Shown here piece after piece: positions 1-5,499 of a DNA stretch of 6,437 nt. The DNA lies in assembly GCA_030146285.1 (NCBI GenBank), contig JASLBZ010000047.1, positions 1 to 6,437 on the forward strand. The letters run 5' to 3'. Positions within the stretch are counted from its first letter, which is position 1; every line of letters begins with the position of its first letter. Below the pieces are notes generated by a model. It searched no databases. It was not told the origin of the DNA and was given only the letters and a program-made list of their open reading frames with translations. The stretch comes from Neisseriaceae bacterium (lineage in GTDB: Bacteria; Pseudomonadota; Gammaproteobacteria; Burkholderiales; Neisseriaceae). A program made the translations under genes and the position numbers.

Positions 1-437
1 TCGGTAGACGATGCAAAAGGCACATACACGCCCAAACCCACGGTAATCTTGTCATTGACTTTATGAGAAGCATAAACGTGTGGCACTGGCGTGATGTCAT
101 CGGTAATTTTGCCTGATGTTGAGCCTTGGATGACGTTTTGAGTGCCAGTTTGAGTATCCTTAGCATACCAACCTTGAGCCTCACGGTATTTCACATTGGC
201 GGCAACCAAGTTCATGACACCTGTAATTTGAGTGCCTTCTAAATAGGTTAAGCCTGCTGGGTTATAAAAAATGGTACCGGCATCAGCAGCTTCAGCACCC
301 GATGAGTTCGCTGTGCTTTGTGCGCTGGTCGATTGCGTACCGAAATGGTAGCCAGAGGCCATGGCAGCTTGGGCTGTAAATGCAGCCATCACTGCAAAAG
401 CCGTATATTTTAAAGACGTTATTGGTTGGGGTAGCAT
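1..437 (-). CDS. fadL: FadL/OmpP1-family outer-membrane long-chain fatty acid transporter, N-terminal part
   Basis: The first 145 codons are visible; the gene continues beyond the left edge. Residues 1-27 form a signal peptide: a short basic start with Lys10, a hydrophobic Ala-rich core and a likely signal peptidase I site after AAMA (residue 27). The mature part begins SGYHFGTQSTSAQ, then has GAEAADAGTIFYNPAGLTYL (residues 47-66). This carries the YNPAG-type motif found near the N-terminus of FadL/TodX porins, where the N-terminal hatch plugs the barrel. Later stretches such as VPHVYASHKVNDKITVGLGVYVPF (residues 118-141) look like the alternating strands of the barrel. Members of the family move long-chain fatty acids or other hydrophobic compounds across the outer membrane. 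The ATG is preceded by GGAG eight bases upstream (446-449). The neighbouring fadE and PsrA-like gene support fatty acid as substrate, but hydrocarbon-type substrates cannot be excluded from this fragment. Confidence 0.88.
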   Translation of the reverse strand, partial: MLPQPITSLKYTAFAVMAAFTAQAAMASGYHFGTQSTSAQSTANSSGAEAADAGTIFYNPAGLTYLEGTQITGVMNLVAANVKYREAQGWYAKDTQTGTQNVIQGSTSGKITDDITPVPHVYASHKVNDKITVGLGVYVPFASST

Positions 438-445
438 AAATATTT

Positions 446-449
446 CTCC
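446..449 (-). promoter_or_regulatory. Ribosome binding site of the fadL-like gene
   Basis: GGAG on the minus strand lies eight bases before the ATG at 437. It fixes this start. A second ATG overlapping the GGAG (reading ATGGAG) is out of frame and can be ignored. Confidence 0.75.
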
Positions 450-497
450 ATAATTAAGTAGACACGACCACTTATTAATAAAACCATAAAAATTTAG

Positions 498-548
498 TCG
501 CTTGATATTTAACACTGCCTGAAAACCAAGCAGTGTTAAATAGAGCGA
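498..548 (-). other. Long hairpin between fadE and fadL, in the predicted fadL leader
   Basis: A perfect 13-base inverted repeat (506-518 and 530-542, arm TATTTAACACTGC) encloses an 11-base loop. It is extended by a further 5-base perfect stem (498-502 TCGCT with 544-548 AGCGA) across a small internal loop, giving 18 paired bases in 51 nt. On the minus strand it starts 168 bases after the fadE stop and ends 60 bases before the fadL start. No T-run follows the stem directly on either strand; a run of five T comes only nine bases past the stem on the minus strand. It is therefore not a standard intrinsic terminator. It could be a leader structure of fadL mRNA, a 3'-end stabiliser of fadE mRNA, or a weak terminator. 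The structure is seen directly; its role is not known. Confidence 0.6.
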
Positions 549-604
549 ATACTTTACAAGTTTATTACGCCTTGGCTTGTTGCCAAAGTCTTTTTTTAAT
601 ATTT

Positions 605-632
605 ATTCTAAAAAATAGCTGTCATTTGGCAA
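605..632 (-). promoter_or_regulatory. Candidate sigma-70 promoter for the fadL-like gene
   Basis: On the minus strand TTGCCA (632-627, five of six matches to the -35 consensus) is followed after 16 bases by TAGAAT (610-605, five of six matches to the -10 consensus). Transcription would start near 598, giving a leader of about 160 bases that contains the 498-548 hairpin. No better promoter was found in the AT-rich stretch between the hairpin and the start codon. AT-rich DNA gives chance matches, so this is a candidate only. Confidence 0.45.
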
Positions 633-715
633 TTATCGAAATAATATACTCAAACATACTGCCCAATACTAATATTAATGCTTTAATAATCTGGATCTCA
701 AACAAGCTGTCATGC

Positions 716-3148
716 TTAGAAAATGTGTCTATTTAACAAATTTTCATCGTATTGACTTAGTTTCATGTCAAAATCATCTACCATAATGACATCACGCTTT
801 AACTGGCGAGCACGAGAGACCAAATCAAACTCTTCTTGGGTAATCACTGCGGTATCCAAAGCTTCTTGCAATTGTGTTGCAGGTGAAACAGCTTGGAACT
901 CATCTGCACGCACAAGCTTGCGCAATTTTTTCTCAATCGGCTCAGCTGCAATCACCGCTTGATGTGCATAACTTAAAACACCCACTGGATCGGCTTCTTC
1001 TTTAGAAACATAAATCCCTTTGGTTAAACGTTTTAAATTGTCATCGCCTTTCATGGCATTGTTTGCAACTTGGGTACCCAATTTGTCACTGGGCGCATGA
1101 ATCGCATGACCAAATGGCATGGTGACAATGCGCAAAACCCAGGCCAATGGACGATTAGGCAAGTTTTTCAAGACGCCATCCATAGCCGTTTGTGCATCAA
1201 ATAAAGCCTGTTCAACCGAATATTTCATAATCGCGATATCCGCTTCTTGGCAACCTTCTTTTTCAAAACGCTTCAATACCGCGCTGGCAATAAACAATTG
1301 CGATACCACATCACCAAGACGAGCTGACAATTTTTCTCGGAATTTCAGTGAACCACCCAAACTTAACATGCTCATGTCAACCAATACTGCATAGTTTGCA
1401 GCCAAACGGGTCATGCGGCGGTAGTATGGTGCTGTCACGCCTGATTTAGGGCTGCTGGTAAAGCGGCCATTGGTCAAACCTAACCAGAAACTGCGTACAA
1501 AATTGGTAATAATAAAGTGAGTATGGCCTGAGAATGCCGCATCAAAAGCCTGCGAATCATTGTCCATGGCTGCATTCATTTCTTTTAATACATACGGATG
1601 ACAGCGAATAGCGCCTTGTCCAAAGATCATCATGCTGCGGGTTAAGATATTGGCACCTTCCACCGTAATCGCAATCGGTACTGCTTGGTAGGCATTGGCC
1701 AAATAGTTTCTCGGGCCCAAAACCACTGTGCGACCACCATGAATATCCATGGCATCATTTAAAGTTTTGCGCATTCTTTCAGTATTGTGGTATTTCAAAA
1801 TGGCTGAAATCACACTTGGTTTTTGTCCAATATCCAAAGCCGTCAATGCCAAATCTTGTGATGCTTCCATTTGGTAGGTATTGGCAAGAACTCGAGCCAG
1901 TGCTTCATCCACACCTTCAAAGCGGCCAATCGGCAAACCAAACTGATCTCGAATACGAGCATACAAACTGGTCGTGTATGAAGCAATCTTACCGGCCGCA
2001 ACAGAGTTCGCAGGCAAAGAAATACAACGGCCTACTGACAAACATTCAACCAGCATCTGCCAGCCTTTACCAGCATAATCCAAACCACCAATAATCCAAT
2101 CCAAAGGAATAAAGACATCTTTACCCCAAGTTGGACCATTCATAAATGTACTGCCTGATGGATAATGGCGGCGGCCAATTTGGACACCTTCGTACTGGGT
2201 TGGTACCAATGCACATGTAATACCAATGTCTTTTTTATCGCCAATCAAACCATCTGGGTCATACATTTTAAATGCCAATCCCAAAACGGTTGCCACTGGT
2301 GCCAACGTAATCCAGCGTTTTTCCCACGACACACGAATACCCAAAACATCTTTGTGTTCTTCACCTGTAATCGGGTCTTTGTAATCGCCTTTGCACACGA
2401 TACCAAAATCAGGAATCGCGCCTGCATCAGAACCAGCATGCGGACTGGTTAAGGCGAAACAAGGAATTTCAATGCCTTTTGCCAATCGTGGCAAATAATA
2501 ATCTTTTTGTGCTTCTGTACCATAATGCTGTAACAGCTCACCAGGGCCCAAAGAGTTAGGAACCATCACCGTCACACCAGCAGTACCTGAACGAGAAGCC
2601 ACTTTCATCACCACTTTGGCATGAGCGTAGTTTGAAAACTCTAGGCCACCATATTGCTTCTTGATAATCATGCCCAAGAAACCTTGGTCTTTAATAAACT
2701 GCCATGCTTCTGGTGGTAAGTCCATATCTTCATGAATGATTTTCCATTCATTTAACATGGCACACAGCTCTTCAACCGGTCCATCAATAAATGCTTTTTC
2801 TTCTTCAGTCAATTGTGGATTGGGGAAGTTCAATAAATTTTGAAAATTGGGCTTACCTGAAAACAATTCACCATCCCACCAAACCGTACCTGCATCCAAA
2901 GCTTCTTGTTCTGTTTCTGACAATGCTGGGGTTACTTTTTTAAAGATACTGAAAATCTTATTGGTCAGCAGTGTTTGGCGTATGCTTGGCACACAACAAA
3001 CAATTGCAATAATAACAACTGGCAATGCCCACCAATATGCCCCCCCCATCGCCACACCGACTAAAGCGGCAATCGCCATAATCCAACCGTTGGTTCTAAA
3101 ATAAGCGGCAATACCAGCTAACATCAGCAATAATATTAAACTTAACAT
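716..3148 (-). CDS. fadE: Acyl-CoA dehydrogenase, FadE type
   Basis: This 810-residue protein has the size and layout of E. coli FadE. It should catalyse the FAD-dependent oxidation of acyl-CoA to trans-2-enoyl-CoA, the first step of beta-oxidation, at the inner membrane. Residues 1-18 and 23-52 are hydrophobic membrane segments. The acyl-CoA dehydrogenase N-terminal helical domain covers roughly 110-225. The middle domain begins with IPCFALTSPHAGSDAG (228-243), a flavin and substrate binding signature. The helical C-terminal domain runs to about 515 and includes VEGAN, with Glu497 as the likely catalytic base. The remaining 290 residues match the FadE-specific C-terminal extension (DUF1974). 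The start is supported by an AGGAG eight bases upstream. It lies 30 bases downstream of the PsrA-like gene with no terminator or obvious promoter between, so the two are probably co-transcribed. A run of eight G lies at codons 34-37. No frameshift or stop is present. Confidence 0.96.
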   Translation of the reverse strand: MLSLILLLMLAGIAAYFRTNGWIMAIAALVGVAMGGAYWWALPVVIIAIVCCVPSIRQTLLTNKIFSIFKKVTPALSETEQEALDAGTVWWDGELFSGKPNFQNLLNFPNPQLTEEEKAFIDGPVEELCAMLNEWKIIHEDMDLPPEAWQFIKDQGFLGMIIKKQYGGLEFSNYAHAKVVMKVASRSGTAGVTVMVPNSLGPGELLQHYGTEAQKDYYLPRLAKGIEIPCFALTSPHAGSDAGAIPDFGIVCKGDYKDPITGEEHKDVLGIRVSWEKRWITLAPVATVLGLAFKMYDPDGLIGDKKDIGITCALVPTQYEGVQIGRRHYPSGSTFMNGPTWGKDVFIPLDWIIGGLDYAGKGWQMLVECLSVGRCISLPANSVAAGKIASYTTSLYARIRDQFGLPIGRFEGVDEALARVLANTYQMEASQDLALTALDIGQKPSVISAILKYHNTERMRKTLNDAMDIHGGRTVVLGPRNYLANAYQAVPIAITVEGANILTRSMMIFGQGAIRCHPYVLKEMNAAMDNDSQAFDAAFSGHTHFIITNFVRSFWLGLTNGRFTSSPKSGVTAPYYRRMTRLAANYAVLVDMSMLSLGGSLKFREKLSARLGDVVSQLFIASAVLKRFEKEGCQEADIAIMKYSVEQALFDAQTAMDGVLKNLPNRPLAWVLRIVTMPFGHAIHAPSDKLGTQVANNAMKGDDNLKRLTKGIYVSKEEADPVGVLSYAHQAVIAAEPIEKKLRKLVRADEFQAVSPATQLQEALDTAVITQEEFDLVSRARQLKRDVIMVDDFDMKLSQYDENLLNRHIF
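3040..3047 (-). repeat. Run of eight G in the 5' end of fadE
   Basis: Eight consecutive C on the plus strand read as G8 in fadE. They span the end of Met34, Gly35, Gly36 and the start of Ala37, within the N-terminal membrane region. This is the longest G/C homopolymer in the window. A gain or loss of one base would shift the frame before the catalytic domains. Confidence 0.95.
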
Positions 3149-3156
3149 CTGAATCT

Positions 3157-3161
3157 CTCCT
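3157..3161 (-). promoter_or_regulatory. Ribosome binding site of fadE
   Basis: AGGAG within GAGGAGAG on the minus strand (3155-3162) lies eight bases before the ATG at 3148. It is a strong Shine-Dalgarno sequence placed in the 30-base gap after the regulator gene, giving fadE efficient independent translation on a shared mRNA. Confidence 0.85.
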
Positions 3162-3178
3162 CGTTAAACAAACAATGC

Positions 3179-3820
3179 TCACTGAGCTGTGGCTGGGGCA
3201 TTCAGCCCTGCAACAACAAATGGCACCACAAACTTCATCACCTCAGTGGGTTCTTTCGCACTGACCCACTCTCTGTGTGCTAAAGCTTTTAAAACATCGT
3301 TACCTGCAAAAGCATTAAAAATCGTACTGATTGCCAAGTGCATGCGCCAGCGGACTTCTTCTTTACGAAGATGCGGCAAAACCCGCTGAAAAACGACTAA
3401 AAACCGCTGTACAAAATCATCGTATTCTTTGGCCAACTGCTCACGAAAAACCCGATACTCGTCCAACATTAAACGTGATACCAAGCGTGTCACCAACACA
3501 GCTTCGCGTTGATTTTGCTGTGCATACAACACACTTGAACTTGCCAAAGAATTGACCAAATCCTCAGTTTGTAAGGCTTTGGACTGTGCTACAACATCTA
3601 TCTGATTCAATACCATGTTCACATAAGGCAAAATTCGACGGTTTAAAACAGCCAAAAACAATGCTTCTTTTGATCCAAAGTGGTAATGCACGGCTGCGAC
3701 ATTCACTTCTGCATCTCGCGTAATTTGGCGCAATGAGCTTGCAAAAAAACCATGTATCGCAAAAGACTCTTCTGCGACATACAGTATTTTCTCAAGGGTA
3801 AGCTGTTCATTTTGACTCAT
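3179..3820 (-). CDS. psrA: TetR-family transcriptional regulator, PsrA-like
   Basis: This 213-residue protein has a TetR DNA-binding domain at residues 8-55. The helix-turn-helix lies around SLRQITRDAEVNVAAVHYHF (29-48), followed by GSKEALF. This closely resembles Pseudomonas PsrA, whose matching region also ends in AAVNYHFGSKKAL. The C-terminal ligand domain (about 85-205), with RWRMHLAI and a VMKFVVPFVVAGL ending, is also PsrA-like. PsrA proteins are repressors released by long-chain fatty acids and control beta-oxidation genes; that role here is inferred from resemblance and from fadE lying directly downstream. I start it at the ATG at 3820. A longer form from TTG at 3835 is open, but that codon sits within the operator and only a few bases past the predicted transcription start. 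The Shine-Dalgarno sequence is weak (GTGGG just upstream), so translation may be low, as is common for repressors. Confidence 0.9.
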   Translation of the reverse strand: MSQNEQLTLEKILYVAEESFAIHGFFASSLRQITRDAEVNVAAVHYHFGSKEALFLAVLNRRILPYVNMVLNQIDVVAQSKALQTEDLVNSLASSSVLYAQQNQREAVLVTRLVSRLMLDEYRVFREQLAKEYDDFVQRFLVVFQRVLPHLRKEEVRWRMHLAISTIFNAFAGNDVLKALAHREWVSAKEPTEVMKFVVPFVVAGLNAPATAQ

Positions 3821-3833
3821 ATGACCCACTTTC

Positions 3834-3858
3834 AAACAAGTGTTTTAAACATACGTTT
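3834..3858 (-). promoter_or_regulatory. Tandem PsrA-type operator boxes
   Basis: Two inverted repeats of the form AAAC-N4-GTTT stand in tandem: AAAC-AAGT-GTTT (3834-3845) and AAAC-ATAC-GTTT (3847-3858). Their centres are 13 bases apart. Pseudomonas PsrA is known to bind a (G/C)AAAC-N2-4-GTTT(G/C) motif, so both match its core. They cover the -10 element and the predicted transcription start of the regulator gene, the expected place for autorepression. The motif is seen directly; binding by this protein is inferred. Confidence 0.75.
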
Positions 3859-3876
3859 TAATAAATTCCATGTCAA
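3848..3876 (-). promoter_or_regulatory. Sigma-70 promoter of the psrA-fadE operon
   Basis: On the minus strand a perfect TTGACA (3876-3871) is followed after exactly 17 bases by TATGTT (3853-3848, four of six matches to TATAAT). Transcription would start near 3841, about 20 bases before the regulator start codon. The -10 lies within the second operator box. Confidence 0.8.
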
Positions 3877-4053
3877 TAATGTTTTTAGTGCAACTACCCT
3901 ATATTTTAAAAATTAATGCCATTATTTCAATCATAAAGCACAGCCTCCTGCGCTAAGCTCACCTGAAGCCCAGCCCCAGATAGCCTGACAATGGCAGCCT
4001 GAAATTGACTTTCATTTTGCCCAATCTTAGCCAAAAACAAAGCAGCAATTCAG
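3877..4053. other. Intergenic region between divergent transcription units
   Basis: There is no coding signal here. The left part (3877-3940) is AT-rich and could act as an upstream element for the psrA promoter. The middle (3941-4005) is more GC-rich and holds short imperfect repeats such as AGCCTGACA (3982-3990) and AGCCTGAAA (3996-4004). I see no strong hairpin, terminator or RNA gene. Confidence 0.5.
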
Positions 4054-4082
4054 TTGTTTTAAACTCACTTAAAGCTTAAACT
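4054..4082 (+). promoter_or_regulatory. Candidate promoter of the unknown membrane protein gene
   Basis: TTGTTT (4054-4059) and TAAACT (4077-4082) are separated by 17 bases; each matches four of six consensus positions. Transcription would start near 4089, about 30 bases before the ATG. The ten bases TGTTTTAAAC over the -35 also occur in the psrA operator (3841-3850), but the full AAAC-N4-GTTT box is not formed here. Confidence 0.4.
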
Positions 4083-4110
4083 GCTGTCTTTTGACTCAGT
4101 CACTTTTAAC

Positions 4111-4114
4111 AGGA
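4111..4114 (+). promoter_or_regulatory. Ribosome binding site of the unknown membrane protein gene
   Basis: AGGA lies five bases before the ATG at 4120, supporting this start and the reality of the gene. Confidence 0.65.
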
Positions 4115-4119
4115 TATTC

Positions 4120-4611
4120 ATGCGTACATGGTTTGCTAGCCTACCCATTTGGATTATCATCGCTGACTTGTGGTTTAGTGTGATCGTTAACATCACTCAA
4201 AGCCTAGACAAACATCCCGCTCACAATAGCAGCGCTGGCAATTTACCCATTGTCCCTGAGTTTGCTTTTAACTGGCTGCAAGTGGCAGTAAATGGTGCAA
4301 TGGCGATTGTATTAAGCCTGACTTTATTGCTGCTGATTCGACTTTATCGCCAAGTACAAAATAAGCAAACCATTCATTGGAATGGCTTGAGCGTGATGAG
4401 TATTTTATTGAGTTTGATTTTTAGTCTGCCGGCTTGTTATGGGCTTATCATGCAAATATGGCATTTATTTGGCTCAGGTCAGCTTGGTATTTCATTTGCC
4501 AACCTTCGCTATCTTGTGATTGCGCTTTTGTTACCCTACCCTGCTTTTATTGCCATTTTAATCATTTGTCACGGCATTAAAAACAAACTCATGAAGACAG
4601 AAACAAATTAA
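4120..4611 (+). CDS. Hypothetical four-helix membrane protein
   Basis: I do not recognise this 163-residue protein. It shows four hydrophobic segments, at about residues 7-27, 53-75, 89-112 and 130-151. The loop after segment two (RLYRQVQNKQTIHWN, 74-88) and the C-terminal tail (HGIKNKLMKTETN) are basic. This predicts both ends in the cytoplasm and two periplasmic loops, the first (28-52) rich in Asn, Pro and His. Features that might help identify it are an Asp16-Leu-Trp in the first segment and the conserved-looking PACYG (104-108) and LLPYPAF (137-143). It is flanked by a Shine-Dalgarno sequence and a strong terminator, stands alone on the plus strand, and faces prmC. No signal peptide cleavage site or enzyme motif is seen. 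The gene is likely real; its function is unknown. Confidence 0.8.
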   Translation: MRTWFASLPIWIIIADLWFSVIVNITQSLDKHPAHNSSAGNLPIVPEFAFNWLQVAVNGAMAIVLSLTLLLLIRLYRQVQNKQTIHWNGLSVMSILLSLIFSLPACYGLIMQIWHLFGSGQLGISFANLRYLVIALLLPYPAFIAILIICHGIKNKLMKTETN

Positions 4612-4622
4612 TTGAGCAATAA

Positions 4623-4659
4623 AAAAAAGCTGCTTTTCAAAATGAAAAGCAGCTTTTTT
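4623..4659. terminator. Bidirectional intrinsic terminator
   Basis: GCTGCTTTTC (4629-4638) pairs perfectly with GAAAAGCAGC (4644-4653) around a five-base loop. The stem is flanked by a run of A on the left (4621-4628) and six T on the right (4654-4659), so it works in both directions. It lies 11 bases after the membrane protein stop and 10 bases beyond the prmC stop, serving both converging units. Confidence 0.93.
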
Positions 4660-4669
4660 GATGTCTTTT

Positions 4670-5488
4670 TTAAATCAATCTTGCTAAGGTAATTCGATCT
4701 AAATCAGCATAATCTTGCAATGTCGCAATCTCACACCAACAAGCCTGATCTGCAAAATATGCCCGTGTTGCTATGCCTTGATTGAAACCATGTTCTATTA
4801 ATAGATAACCACCCGATAAAAGATACTCTGGTGCGCCATCAATAATCTGGCGAATCGCACTTAAACCATCTGCAAAATCGGTTAGCGCCCCTTGTGGCTC
4901 AAAGCGCAAATCACCTTGTGACAAATGCACATCATCGGCTTCTATATAAGGTGGATTTGATACCAACACATCCACTTTTTCAACAATACTGGGGCTAACT
5001 TCATACCAACTGCCTTGATGAAAAGATACGGATGCTGCCCATGTTATAGCATTGTCTTGGGCAACTTGTAGCGCATCTGCGCTGATATCCGATGCGTGAA
5101 CACGTAGTTTGGTATTTTCCAAAGCCAAAGTGCACGCAATCGCACCGCTACCGGTGCCCAAATCCCAAACAATGGGCGCTGTTTTCTCAGGCAGCCTTAA
5201 CAAAACAGCCTCAACCAACAATTCCGTTTCTGGTCGAGGAATCAAAACATGCTCGTTCACCCGAAAATCTCGTCCATAAAACTCTCGCACACCCAATAAA
5301 TATGCCATGGGCTGTCCATCATGTCGTTGCTGGCTCAAACCATCAAGCATGTGTAAATCATCTGGCGCAATGGCTTGTGAACCTCGAGTAATCAATTGGG
5401 CATGGGTCATTTTCAGAACATGTTGCAGCAACATACGCCCTTCTAATCGAGGCAAGCCACTCTGACGCAACCACATATCAATAGTCAT
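4670..5488 (-). CDS. prmC: Peptide chain release factor N5-glutamine methyltransferase
   Basis: PrmC (formerly HemK) uses S-adenosylmethionine to methylate the glutamine of the GGQ motif in release factors RF1 and RF2 in the cytoplasm, which speeds translation termination. The 272 residues show the family layout. A helical N-terminal domain (1-80) carries GQPMAYLLGVREFYGRDF (58-75) and IPRPETELLVE (83-93). A Rossmann methyltransferase domain follows, with the SAM-binding DLGTGSGAIA (109-118), acidic DIS (134-136) and the catalytic NPPY (178-181). The protein ends with the usual DY...DRITLARL. The N-terminus is slightly short for the family but complete. It follows mgtE by 11 bases and has no clear Shine-Dalgarno sequence, so it is probably translated by coupling on an mgtE-prmC mRNA that ends at the hairpin beyond its stop. 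Confidence 0.96.
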   Translation of the reverse strand: MTIDMWLRQSGLPRLEGRMLLQHVLKMTHAQLITRGSQAIAPDDLHMLDGLSQQRHDGQPMAYLLGVREFYGRDFRVNEHVLIPRPETELLVEAVLLRLPEKTAPIVWDLGTGSGAIACTLALENTKLRVHASDISADALQVAQDNAITWAASVSFHQGSWYEVSPSIVEKVDVLVSNPPYIEADDVHLSQGDLRFEPQGALTDFADGLSAIRQIIDGAPEYLLSGGYLLIEHGFNQGIATRAYFADQACWCEIATLQDYADLDRITLARLI

Positions 5489-5499
5489 GTATTCTACTT

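Noticed and set aside
572..597. Short stem (TTGGC/GCCAA) followed by seven T on the plus strand, resembling a terminator
   Set aside because: The stem is only five base pairs, four bases separate it from the T-run, and no plus-strand gene lies upstream to terminate.
617..713. Nine-base direct repeat AGCTGTCAT at 617-625 and 705-713
   Set aside because: One copy spans the end of the fadE untranslated region and the other lies in the promoter spacer; no symmetry, spacing or known motif supports a function.
533..736. Possible 67-residue plus-strand coding region in the fadE-fadL gap
   Set aside because: It begins inside the hairpin arm, has no Shine-Dalgarno sequence, overlaps the fadE end and has the composition of AT-rich noncoding DNA.
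3821..3835. Longer PsrA-like protein starting at TTG (3835), adding five residues
   Set aside because: The codon lies inside the operator and only a few bases past the predicted transcription start, leaving no room for a ribosome site. The ATG at 3820 fits the family N-terminus.
3982..4004. Direct repeat AGCCTGACA / AGCCTGAAA in the intergenic region
   Set aside because: It is two imperfect copies of nine bases only, with no further copies or symmetry; most likely chance in a locally GC-richer stretch.
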